25,137 nucleotides of DNA from an uncultured Mucispirillum sp. (GTDB lineage Bacteria; Chrysiogenota; Deferribacteres; Deferribacterales; Mucispirillaceae). Where the stretch lies: NCBI GenBank assembly GCA_910586745.1, contig CAJUJZ010000019.1, positions 1 through 25,137 on the forward strand, given 5' to 3'. Position 1 is the stretch's first letter; each line of letters begins with the position of its first letter. Below, piece by piece: positions 8,947 through 17,041 of the stretch. The notes under the pieces are model-generated. The model did not search any database and was not told where the DNA came from. It saw only the letters and a program-made list of their open reading frames with translations. The position numbers and the translations under genes were made by a program.

Positions 8947-9636
8947 CTATATTTTTTCATAACTAAAAACATTACCAGCAGGACAAAGTTCAATACACAC
9001 TCCGCAGCCTGCACAGTTTTGCTGTATTTTTGGGTAATAACCGCTGTCGGTTTCAACAAATTGAATAGCCTGTTCTTTTTCCGGATAAGGACAAAAATCA
9101 CTGCATATTCTGCACGGTTTTCCCATCGTTAATTTCAATTTTTCAATTAATTCTTTTTCTACAGGTGATTTTACTCCATGAGAAGCCACTTTCAGCACAT
9201 CATCTTTAGATACACTTACATTTTTCAATCCGAAACAATTCTCTTTACTTAAAACTGTAATTTCAGCCATTTTTACATCATGAGCATCCGAAACATCATG
9301 ATTTAAAGCCCCTGACGGACAGGCAAGCACACATGGCAGTAAATCACATAAATAACAACCCCTTAATTCCGGATAAATAACAGGTGTTCCAATATCAACA
9401 CCCGCAGAAATATCTTTTAAACTTACCGCATGGTATGGACATACTTGTAAACACTGACCGCATTTGATACACAAATGCTGAAATTTGTTTTCTTCTACCG
9501 CTCCAGGTGGTCTGATACCTGTAAACTTATCGGTGGAATATTCTTTCAAATAACTGCCAAAGCCTGCCATTACACAGCCTGCCACAGTCAGCATGCCATA
9601 TTTTATCGTATCTCGTCTGTTAATTTTTATTTTCAT
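8947..9636 (-). CDS. nosG: NosG, NapG-like periplasmic ferredoxin with Tat leader
   Basis: About 229 residues. The N-terminus has a twin-arginine leader (NRRDTIKYG followed by a hydrophobic run). Four Cys groups fit four [4Fe-4S] clusters: CIKCGQCLQVCP, CYLCDLLPCVLACP, CRICSDFCPYP and CAGCGVCIELCP. NapG-type proteins pair with NapH; here it would pair with NosH to move electrons from quinol to periplasmic cytochromes. The start at 9636 (MKIKINRR) is chosen for the GAGAGA just upstream; in-frame ATGs at 9648 and 9654 are alternatives. The start overlaps the 3' end of nosD either way. Confidence 0.88.
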   Translation of the reverse strand: MKIKINRRDTIKYGMLTVAGCVMAGFGSYLKEYSTDKFTGIRPPGAVEENKFQHLCIKCGQCLQVCPYHAVSLKDISAGVDIGTPVIYPELRGCYLCDLLPCVLACPSGALNHDVSDAHDVKMAEITVLSKENCFGLKNVSVSKDDVLKVASHGVKSPVEKELIEKLKLTMGKPCRICSDFCPYPEKEQAIQFVETDSGYYPKIQQNCAGCGVCIELCPAGNVFSYEKI

Positions 9637-10873
9637 TTTCTCTCTCATTCCCATATCTTAAATATATAAGCGGATTTTCATCTATCGCTATAATGACAGG
9701 CTCCGAAAAAGGTATCAAACGCGATAAAAAATTAATTACAGAAATAACTGGTGAACCGTAAAAAAACTTTACTGAGGGCATATACTGCATTACTCTATCG
9801 GTATATACATAATATTCAAAAGGAATATCTCCATAGCCGTCTTTATCCCTGTCAAAGCCTTCATATTCATCCCAGTAATTGCTGTTCCACCGATTTATAT
9901 GCAGTTTGGAATTAGGCGTATCATTTACTATCGTATCTATATTTCCAAGAAATATATTATCTTCATATATACTAGGCAGTATCGTACCATGAAGCTGGAT
10001 ACCTGTAGTATTATAATAAATTTTATTACGCTTTATAATATTAACTGTATCCGGTTTATTTGGAGACTGGTCTGTATAAAACCCCCGTCCGTTATACATA
10101 ATAAGATTATCTGATATTATTGTATCTGAAGCGTCTTTTAAACCTATCCCTATGCCGAAAGCACCAGAAGCACTTGTAATAGTGTTATTTTCCAAACGAC
10201 TGCCGGAGCAATACATAAAAAATACACCTACTGAATTATTTTTAAAATAATTTCCGATTACAATGTTCCTGTCTGCATACATAAAATGAACGGAATATCT
10301 TGAATCTGTAATTTTATTATACTCTATTCTATTAGCTGAAGAATACCAATACACCATATCCCTTATCTTATCCATCGTATTTTTTCTAATAATATTTGAA
10401 TGACTATACCAAAGCCTTATACCGTCACCTCTTAAACCCAGACTGAAATTTTTTGAAGTAATATTATTATTTTCTATTAATCCCCTGTTTGAACCTTCAA
10501 AATTTATACCGAAAAGACAGTCAGCTATTTTATTATTCAAGATTTTCACTTCATCTGCATTCTTTACATAAATACAAGAATCAATACTTTCATGGCTTTC
10601 TCCGCTGCCTGATACATGTATATTTTCAATAACCGAATAACCTGCATTAACTGTTATGACACTTCCTTTACCATTCCCATTTATATATGCTTTTTTACCT
10701 GTTCCACGGATAGTTAATGCTTTATTAATTACAACAGGTCCATCATATACCCCATCATCTAATAATATGACAGCACCTTCCTTAGCATTATCTATCGCCT
10801 TTTGCAGTTCAGAGCAAAAAACAATAAAAGGAAACATAATGAAAAGTGTTATTAACATGGCAATTTTTTTCAT
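9620..10873 (-). CDS. nosD: NosD, periplasmic beta-helix protein for CuZ assembly
   Basis: 417 residues. A Sec signal peptide (about 1-20) is followed by many short N-rich repeats of the type IIxNNxI/xNxxGI, from about residue 30 to 310, typical of the right-handed beta-helix (CASH/NosD) fold. A C-terminal domain follows with an EGFDRDKDGYGD calcium-binding-like loop. NosD is the periplasmic partner of NosFY in delivering sulfur and copper to NosZ. The start ATG shares one base with the TAA of nosB, so the two are translationally coupled. Confidence 0.9.
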   Translation of the reverse strand: MKKIAMLITLFIMFPFIVFCSELQKAIDNAKEGAVILLDDGVYDGPVVINKALTIRGTGKKAYINGNGKGSVITVNAGYSVIENIHVSGSGESHESIDSCIYVKNADEVKILNNKIADCLFGINFEGSNRGLIENNNITSKNFSLGLRGDGIRLWYSHSNIIRKNTMDKIRDMVYWYSSANRIEYNKITDSRYSVHFMYADRNIVIGNYFKNNSVGVFFMYCSGSRLENNTITSASGAFGIGIGLKDASDTIISDNLIMYNGRGFYTDQSPNKPDTVNIIKRNKIYYNTTGIQLHGTILPSIYEDNIFLGNIDTIVNDTPNSKLHINRWNSNYWDEYEGFDRDKDGYGDIPFEYYVYTDRVMQYMPSVKFFYGSPVISVINFLSRLIPFSEPVIIAIDENPLIYLRYGNERENENKN

Positions 10874-11655
10874 TATTTACTTGCCATTTTATTTTCTTTA
10901 ATTCTTGCAAGTATTGCTAAAATGCTTAACACGGCTATGATTAAAAGCAGACAAAAACCTATGGCTGGATAAGAATGAGTAGTAAATTGAGCTACTTTAC
11001 CATCCCCTAATGCCGTAGGCATAAATAGTTTTACTTTAAACATACCCCATTCCTGTAAATTATGACCATACCAGTATAACCAGCCAGAATAAACGGCTAA
11101 AAATCCGACAGGGATTAAAGACGGTATAACCATTAATAATGGTGAAAATTTACCCTTGTATATAATAAAAATTATCATCATTACAAAGACCAGAAGCATA
11201 CAAAACGGCGATATTTTTCTTTCAAGTTGTGCACCTGATTCCATAGGATACATTCCTATAAAGTGATTAATAGTATTCATCTCATGCACATCACCAGAAT
11301 AGCCGTCTAAATGGAAATATACCGGAATGCCGTCAGGAAAAGCAGCCTGCGGGTAATTTGGTGCTTCAAGAGAAACAAACCATACAGGAGCACTCATCAT
11401 ACCCACTTCTCCATTTAATTCTATCATCTTTTTCAAATCTCTTTCAGCCCCTTTCGGTGTATATGGGCTTAAATACCTGCCTGTCTCATATAAATTCCAT
11501 AAAGGATAGACAAAAGATGGAATTTCATCCGTTTTTCCGTTTTTTATTTTATCTGGAACATTATAAAAAACCACCATAGGAAGCGTAAATGCAAAAAATA
11601 ATATTACAGCAGCAATACCTGCAAATACATTTGATTTTGTTATTTTTTTACCCAT
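10873..11655 (-). CDS. nosB: NosB, membrane protein of clade II nos clusters
   Basis: 260 residues. One membrane helix near the N-terminus (about 12-32) is followed by an outer loop of around 110 residues without Cys, then three more hydrophobic segments toward the C-terminus (about 150-170, 172-192 and 222-245). NosB is found almost only in clade II (c-type or Sec-dependent) nos clusters directly after nosZ. It is required for N2O respiration, but its biochemical role is not settled. Identification rests on position between nosZ and nosD and on topology rather than catalytic motifs. AAGG precedes the ATG at 11655. Confidence 0.82.
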   Translation of the reverse strand: MGKKITKSNVFAGIAAVILFFAFTLPMVVFYNVPDKIKNGKTDEIPSFVYPLWNLYETGRYLSPYTPKGAERDLKKMIELNGEVGMMSAPVWFVSLEAPNYPQAAFPDGIPVYFHLDGYSGDVHEMNTINHFIGMYPMESGAQLERKISPFCMLLVFVMMIIFIIYKGKFSPLLMVIPSLIPVGFLAVYSGWLYWYGHNLQEWGMFKVKLFMPTALGDGKVAQFTTHSYPAIGFCLLLIIAVLSILAILARIKENKMASK

Positions 11656-11677
11656 AAAGCACCTTACTTAATAATTT

Positions 11678-11716
11678 ATGTCGGAAAGGTGAAAGGGGAT
11701 ACACCTTTTCCGACAT
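11678..11716 (-). terminator. Strong stem-loop between nosZ and nosB
   Basis: Arms ATGTCGGAAAGGTG and CACCTTTTCCGACAT pair over about 14 bp with one bulged base and a 10-nt loop. No U-tract follows on the transcript, so this is unlikely to stop transcription fully. It more likely stabilises the 3' end of nosZ mRNA or marks a processing point, so that the abundant enzyme is made in excess over its maturation factors. The fold is visible; the role is inferred. Confidence 0.6.
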
Positions 11717-11743
11717 TTATCACATTATACTTATTTAACTTGC

Positions 11744-14407
11744 TTAAAATAATTCAGCATTTTCATCAATCCATTTCATATATTCAATCATGTCATGGAT
11801 TTCCTGATCGGTCATATTTTGGTTAGGCATACGCAGATTAAAATAATTTATTAAATCAACTACATATTCTTCATTGTATTTTGATGCAGGATTTTTAATA
11901 AATTCAAATACCCATTGCTCGCTTGTTCTGTATAATGTACCTGTTAAATCAGGTCCGGAACTTACTTGTCCGATTACATGGCATCCGTTACAGCCACCCT
12001 TTAAGTATGCCTCTTCACCGCGGGCAGCTTGAGAAGACATTGGTGAAGCAACTTCTCTTGCAAGGCGTGCTTTTGCTCTCAAACCCACATCAGCAGTTTT
12101 AACCATATACTGCCATACTTGATTTTCCCACAAAATTGCTTGTTCCAAATCACCTTTTTGGTATGCTGCATTCGCTTTTGTTTTCGTTTCTTCAATATTT
12201 GAATACTGGTCTAAAGCATCCACAACCAATGCTTTAATTGACGGATATTTTTCATACCCCTTATCTTTTAGATATTTTACAACCGATTGAATAACTTCAT
12301 TGGTGGCTTTATTTGTAGCTATGATTTTATCATATTCAGCTTGAAGCTGCTCTGGAGTATATTTGTGAAGCGTAGTTTTTTTAATATCTTCATATTTTTT
12401 ATCAGGGTCTTTTACGAATAAATATCCCATCATTTCAAGGTGCAGTGCTGAACAGAACTCTGTGCAGTAATACGGGAATACACCTTCATAATCTGCAGTA
12501 AAGTTTACCGATACAGTTTTACCCGGCTCTACTGATGCATGAACATTCATATTATCAATCGCAAAACCATGGGTTTCATCTTGTGCTCTTTCCAGACTTG
12601 TAAGATATATCGTAACATTATCACCTTTATTTACTTCTATATGCTCAGGCACAATATGAGAGCGAACGAGAGTTGCATATACTTTAACATTTTTACCGTT
12701 TCTCTCCACTCTTTCTTGTCCAGCAAGAGTCATACCTTCATGCTGTCTGCCGGTTCTGCTGTTTGTTCCCATAGCGTAAGTCGGCTGCGGTTTTAATTTA
12801 TCGGCAGAAATAGATATGACATCATGAGGTTCTCCCAATGGAATAGGCATATCGTAGGTAAGCTCCATTTTCGGTCCAGTAATATCTATTAACTGGTGAT
12901 TTTGAGGGTGTAAAGGTCCAACAGGATTAAATCTGTCTATAGAAAGTTTATCAAGAGCCAGTGCATATCTTCCTTTTGGTTTAGCACTCTTACCTTCCAT
13001 CGTGTCAAGATGCCCAATATTATAATGAACATTAATACGGTCTAATACTTTTAAATTTTTATAGTCCCACTTTACAACTTGCGAATCTACATATAAAGAT
13101 GTAAGTATTTCTCCATCTTTTTCTGTAAATGTGCTGTGTAATGGTCCAAGACCTAATTCAACTTGACCATGTAACGATTTTTTCATATCAAGTATAGGTA
13201 TTCCAAAAGGATCTTTTCCTGCAAAATCTTTATTATCAATCAATGTTTTTATTTTTTCAAAGTCGTAAACAGATGCATGAGTATCAAGTTTGCCACCAAC
13301 AACGATATATCTTCCGTCAGGAGTAACATCTACACCGTGAGGTGATTTAGGCTCAGGAATAAGAAACAAAGCATTCGCTTTAACAGCAGCATCTATTGTT
13401 ACTACTCTATGATTATTGGTTATTTTATAATTTTTCGGATCTTTTGCAAGCTCTGCAATCACTTTCCAATTAAAAACATGAAGATAGTCATTATCGTTTC
13501 GGCTCATTCCAGCTTCAAAGGGAGGCAGTCCCTTTTCAACACCGCCGGTATACATTTCTGTATTAAAAGAGTTTATAAAACCCCAGCCGTCTGATACACC
13601 TTTTCCAGCATCTGATAAATCCTGCATATATGGAGGAAGTTCTAATGTTAATGACTGCTTTTCATCAATTCTGCCTTTATCGTAATCAAACTTCCACATT
13701 GTTACTGCACCGCGAAAAGAGTTTTGATAATCTTCTATGGGATAATAACTGTTATCAAGAGGAGCAGCATACTGGCTTGCTTCCATAATATACTCTGTAT
13801 TTGGTGTTACAAAAGCACCACCATGCTCACTTTTAATTACAGGATTTGAAACAATTTGGACAGTTTCAAAATCATGCAGATTAATTACAGCTAAACGCGG
13901 ATTAGCTTTGTCATTGATAAAAAGATAGTCACCGACATATTCACCGTTTTTTTCCGTAAAAGCCGGATGGTGAGAATCGCCCCATGTAATATCTTTTCCT
14001 CTGATTTTACCCTGTGCAAGAACTGCTTTTGACTCCCTGTCATAACCGTAACCCTGCCATGGCTCTGGTGTGAATACACCTATATATTTATATATACGCA
14101 TAGAAGGGACACCGTAAACAATCACCTGACCTGATTGACCTCCCGATGAAAATACAATAAACTCATCATGTCTGCCGCTGGGCTGATAAGTTTTGGCTGC
14201 AGCTAAAATATCTTTTTCCGTAAGATTTCTAGCTTTCATAATTTCCTGTAAAGAATTAGTATTTACTTCTTTTGAAACCTGCACCGTTTGTGCCGCAGGT
14301 GCTGATGATTTTGCAGCAGTTTGCTCAGTCTGTTCTTTACTTTTACAGCCTGTTAGTGCAAAAATGCCCAAACATAATATGGATATTATTTTAAATATAT
14401 TTTTCAT
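11744..14407 (-). CDS. nosZ: cNosZ, clade II nitrous oxide reductase with C-terminal cytochrome c domain
   Basis: Catalyses N2O + 2e- + 2H+ to N2 + H2O in the periplasm. 887 residues from ATG 14407, chosen for AGGA 5 nt upstream (a TTG at 14422 is the longer alternative). The leader lacks a twin-Arg and ends LTGC (Cys21), a lipobox. A seven-bladed propeller follows with CuZ-type His motifs GDSHHPAF, SEHGGAF, HGVDV, GPLHSTF, HPQNH and EPHD. A cupredoxin domain has the CuA site CTEFCSALHLEM (Cys648, Cys652, His656, Met659) with an upstream ETHGFAIDN His. The last 90 residues are a monoheme cytochrome with CNGCH at 806-810. This fusion is the Wolinella-type cNosZ. First gene of the nos operon. 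Confidence 0.96.
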   Translation of the reverse strand: MKNIFKIISILCLGIFALTGCKSKEQTEQTAAKSSAPAAQTVQVSKEVNTNSLQEIMKARNLTEKDILAAAKTYQPSGRHDEFIVFSSGGQSGQVIVYGVPSMRIYKYIGVFTPEPWQGYGYDRESKAVLAQGKIRGKDITWGDSHHPAFTEKNGEYVGDYLFINDKANPRLAVINLHDFETVQIVSNPVIKSEHGGAFVTPNTEYIMEASQYAAPLDNSYYPIEDYQNSFRGAVTMWKFDYDKGRIDEKQSLTLELPPYMQDLSDAGKGVSDGWGFINSFNTEMYTGGVEKGLPPFEAGMSRNDNDYLHVFNWKVIAELAKDPKNYKITNNHRVVTIDAAVKANALFLIPEPKSPHGVDVTPDGRYIVVGGKLDTHASVYDFEKIKTLIDNKDFAGKDPFGIPILDMKKSLHGQVELGLGPLHSTFTEKDGEILTSLYVDSQVVKWDYKNLKVLDRINVHYNIGHLDTMEGKSAKPKGRYALALDKLSIDRFNPVGPLHPQNHQLIDITGPKMELTYDMPIPLGEPHDVISISADKLKPQPTYAMGTNSRTGRQHEGMTLAGQERVERNGKNVKVYATLVRSHIVPEHIEVNKGDNVTIYLTSLERAQDETHGFAIDNMNVHASVEPGKTVSVNFTADYEGVFPYYCTEFCSALHLEMMGYLFVKDPDKKYEDIKKTTLHKYTPEQLQAEYDKIIATNKATNEVIQSVVKYLKDKGYEKYPSIKALVVDALDQYSNIEETKTKANAAYQKGDLEQAILWENQVWQYMVKTADVGLRAKARLAREVASPMSSQAARGEEAYLKGGCNGCHVIGQVSSGPDLTGTLYRTSEQWVFEFIKNPASKYNEEYVVDLINYFNLRMPNQNMTDQEIHDMIEYMKWIDENAELF

Positions 14408-14426
14408 TTCATTCCTCATCAAATAA

Positions 14427-14875
14427 TTTACATAAAATTACACGAACTTTTAAAAACGAATTCGTAGTTTTTAATAATAAAATACCGCTAAACCATTGAA
14501 ATATATGTCCCTATAGTTCAGCTGCATATAAGTTAAAATTATTATCCGGAATCATAAAAAAGGAAAAATGAATTTGAATATGAAAAAAAGAATTTCACTA
14601 CATGAAAATGAAACGATGAGAAAGGAATTAGAAAATTAAAACTGTGTTTACCCCCCCCGTATGCAATTAGATTTATTTAATATTATTAACAAGTTATACC
14701 TCACTACTTCAAATAAAGAATAATACAAGTATATATTCTATTACAAAATATATCACATACAGTTATTCATGTCAATTAGTAATCACCAAAGATAATAAAT
14801 ATACAGTAACAGAAGAAATGCGTTTTTATCAAATGCTTTGTAAATATTTCATTAAATATAGAGTAAAAATGTAAA
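14427..14875. other. Intergenic region upstream of nosZ
   Basis: About 450 nt with no convincing gene; it should hold the nos promoter. On the minus strand TTCAAA-N16-TATGAT, near 14550-14580, is the best promoter-like match but is weak. A perfect palindrome ACGAATTCGT lies at 14456-14465, some 50 nt before the start codon. A 23-codon plus-strand ORF at 14568-14639 has AAGGA before its ATG; its frame stays open after the TAA through the poly-C run to 14723. No FNR/NNR box (TTGAT-N4-ATCAA type) was found by eye. The G8 tract at 14651-14658 is listed separately. Confidence 0.5.
14651..14658. repeat. Second G8/C8 tract, upstream of nosZ
   Basis: Eight consecutive C on the plus strand, about 245 nt upstream of the nosZ start. 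On the minus strand it reads ATACGGGGGGGG, the same 12 bases as at the tract in the Mo-reductase gene. Including the preceding six bases (AATT plus two), 16 of 18 positions agree. No other run of more than five G or C was seen in the window. A slip here could change promoter spacing or transcript structure; this is inference. Confidence 0.7.
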
Positions 14876-14912
14876 GCAAACCCCATTTATTTATCAAATA
14901 AATGGAGTTCGC
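14858..14912 (-). terminator. Intrinsic terminator of the mmdADCB operon
   Basis: The minus-strand transcript forms a 17-bp stem (14876-14892 with 14896-14912) with a 3-nt loop. All positions pair when G-U wobbles are allowed, and an U-rich stretch follows (TTTACATTTTTAC). On the plus strand the wobbles become A-C mismatches, so the hairpin belongs to the minus-strand transcript. It lies 46 nt after the stop of mmdB. Confidence 0.8.
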
Positions 14913-14958
14913 ATAAATCAAAACAACCTTTATAAAATATTTAATAATAAATTAAATT

Positions 14959-16092
14959 CTAGCCTGCTGCATATTTTGAGATAAATACACCTGCTGCAAC
15001 AGCAGAACCAATTACACCCGCAACATTTGGTGCCATAGCATGCATAATTAAAAAATTAGATGGGTCTGCTTTTGCACCCTCTACCTGACATACTCTAGCA
15101 GCAAGTGGAACAGCAGAAACACCTGCTGCACCAATAATTGGGTTGATTTTATTTTTAGTAAATAAATTCATAAACTTTGCAAATAAAATCCCTGAACCTG
15201 TTGCAATGCAGAAAGCAAGAGCACCTAAACCAAAAATTTTAAGTGATTCTGGGGTTAAAAATTTATCTGCCTGAGTAGATGCTCCTACTGTTAAGCCTAA
15301 AATAATAACAACAGTATCTATTACAACTGTTCTTGCTGTTTTAGCAAGACGCTCTGTTACTCCTGATTCTCTTAATAAGTTACCAAGGCAGAGCATACCG
15401 ATTAATATTAATGCACCAGGGTCTATCATAGAAACAATAATAAAAGTGAATATTGGAAATAATACTCTCATTCTTTTAGATACTGGTTTAGACGGCGGCA
15501 TTTTTATCATACGCTCTTTTTTAGTTGTTAAAAGCCTGATTACAGGCGGCTGCAGCACTGGAACAAGTGCCATATAAGAATAACCTGCTAATGTAATAAC
15601 CGGCAGATATTCTTTTGCAAGTTTACTTGCTACAAATATTGCAGTAGGTCCATCTGCACCACCAATAATACCTATTGCTGCCGCTTCTTTTAGTGTAAAG
15701 CCTAAAAATAAACTGCCCAAAAATGTCATAAATACACCAATTTGTGCAGCTGCACCTAAAAGCATAAGTCTAGGCTGGGAAAGCATTGCAGAAAAGTCTG
15801 TCATAGCTCCCACACCTAAAAATATAAGTGGTGGATATATACCAAGCTCTACACCTTTATATAAATAGCCTAATACACTGTTATGGTCGTATAACCCCAT
15901 TTCAAGCACTGGGTCTGCTGGAATATTGCCAACAATAATACCAAACCCAATAGGAACAAGAAGCAGCGGTTCGTACTGTTTTGCTATTGCAAGATACAGG
16001 AAAATACCACCTACAATAAGCATAATCACATGCTTATATGTAAGCATACCCCCTAATGCTCCTGTATCTATAAAATTCATTAAAATATCCAT
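14959..16092 (-). CDS. mmdB: Na+-translocating decarboxylase beta subunit (MmdB/OadB family)
   Basis: 377 residues and about ten membrane segments. This subunit removes CO2 from carboxybiotin and couples this to pumping of two Na+ out of the cell. The two conserved family signatures are present: GGADGPTAIF in the middle (the Asp of GADGPT is the Na+-site residue) and KINPIIGAAGVSAVP near residue 310, with its conserved Asn and Ser. The last gene of the four-gene operon, preceded by GGAGG 7 nt before ATG 16092. From sequence alone beta subunits of oxaloacetate, glutaconyl-CoA and methylmalonyl-CoA decarboxylases are alike; the assignment follows the alpha subunit at 17042-18592. Confidence 0.9.
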   Translation of the reverse strand: MDILMNFIDTGALGGMLTYKHVIMLIVGGIFLYLAIAKQYEPLLLVPIGFGIIVGNIPADPVLEMGLYDHNSVLGYLYKGVELGIYPPLIFLGVGAMTDFSAMLSQPRLMLLGAAAQIGVFMTFLGSLFLGFTLKEAAAIGIIGGADGPTAIFVASKLAKEYLPVITLAGYSYMALVPVLQPPVIRLLTTKKERMIKMPPSKPVSKRMRVLFPIFTFIIVSMIDPGALILIGMLCLGNLLRESGVTERLAKTARTVVIDTVVIILGLTVGASTQADKFLTPESLKIFGLGALAFCIATGSGILFAKFMNLFTKNKINPIIGAAGVSAVPLAARVCQVEGAKADPSNFLIMHAMAPNVAGVIGSAVAAGVFISKYAAG

Positions 16093-16118
16093 TTTTTTGC
16101 CTCCGCAATCTAAATGGT

Positions 16119-16547
16119 CTATTGAAATTCTACAAGCACTTGGCTTTCACGAACAGTGTCACCTGCTGAAACATTAATAGATTTTATAGTGCCATCAACT
16201 GGTGAGTTGATAGATGTCTGCATTTTCATAGCTTCTAATATTAATAATTCCTGTCCACTTTTAACTGCATCACCAGCTTTTGCTTTTACTTCAACTATTG
16301 TGCCGCCAACTGGGGAAATAATAGTTTTGCCACCTGCATTTGATGCTGCTGCGGCTGCTGCACCTGCTGCTGCTCTGCTAGGTGGTGGTAATATACCATC
16401 ATTACTTTGGTTTGTTGGCATAGGGTGAGACTGCACAAATCTTGAAACAGGCGGAATACCGCTTAATGTGCCATAACCTTCTACTTCATCTAAAAGCTCA
16501 ACTTCTACTTCGTAAGCTACACCGTGGAGAGTAATTTTCATTTTCAT
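16119..16547 (-). CDS. mmdC: Biotin carboxyl carrier subunit of Na+-pumping decarboxylase
   Basis: 142 residues. A short N-terminal domain (about 1-60) is followed by a flexible Ala-rich linker (about residues 62-75) and a biotinyl domain. The biotin-accepting lysine is Lys108 in the canonical EAMKM. It carries the carboxyl group from the alpha subunit to the membrane beta subunit, which releases CO2. AGGAG precedes ATG 16547. The linker is shorter than in many such subunits but normal in kind. Confidence 0.93.
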   Translation of the reverse strand: MKMKITLHGVAYEVEVELLDEVEGYGTLSGIPPVSRFVQSHPMPTNQSNDGILPPPSRAAAGAAAAAASNAGGKTIISPVGGTIVEVKAKAGDAVKSGQELLILEAMKMQTSINSPVDGTIKSINVSAGDTVRESQVLVEFQ

Positions 16548-16579
16548 AATATATGCTCCTAAATATTTTTAATTATAAT

Positions 16580-17029
16580 TTATTTTTTTCCAACATGGGA
16601 AGACTGCAATGCACTGCGTGCCTGCATAGCCCAGTTACCACCTTGTTTTGCCTTAGCAGGTAACACTCTAACTCGTCTAACTCTTGCTTTATTATGAGTA
16701 TATGCTGCAACTGCTGCACTAATAAGAACTAATGTTGTGTTATCAATATTTTGTTCTTCCTGTGAGTTTGGCTGCACAATTTCGCCTTTACTATCTTTTT
16801 TCGCAGACATTAAGCCTATTTTATCAAGTATTGGCTCTAATGCTTTAAAAAGATTAATAAAAATAATCATAATAACAAGCACTGCAAATACAACACCAAC
16901 ACCTGTTGCAGTAACAAGCAGACCTTCACCAATATTATCATGAAAATCTCTGCTGGCATTTACTGCCTGAGTAGAAGCTGTAGTATTTACATCAGCCTGT
17001 GCAAGCTGTATATTTGTATATTCAGCCAT
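16580..17029 (-). CDS. mmdD: OadG/MmdD-type small membrane subunit of decarboxylase
   Basis: 149 residues with one membrane helix at about residues 36-62 (GVGVVFAVLVIMIIFINLF), an outer N-terminus and a cytoplasmic tail. The C-terminal part (about 100-149) is basic and starts with a second short helix typical of this family. The gamma/delta subunit holds the complex together between the alpha subunit and the membrane. It lies 12 nt after mmdA. Sequence conservation in this family is low, so the call rests on topology and operon position. Confidence 0.85.
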   Translation of the reverse strand: MAEYTNIQLAQADVNTTASTQAVNASRDFHDNIGEGLLVTATGVGVVFAVLVIMIIFINLFKALEPILDKIGLMSAKKDSKGEIVQPNSQEEQNIDNTTLVLISAAVAAYTHNKARVRRVRVLPAKAKQGGNWAMQARSALQSSHVGKK

Positions 17030-17041
17030 AGTAATAAACTC

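Noticed and set aside
14456..14465. Palindrome ACGAATTCGT upstream of nosZ as a regulator site
   Set aside because: A single 10-bp perfect palindrome with no spacer occurs by chance and does not match FNR, NNR or DNR boxes; noted in the intergenic entry only.
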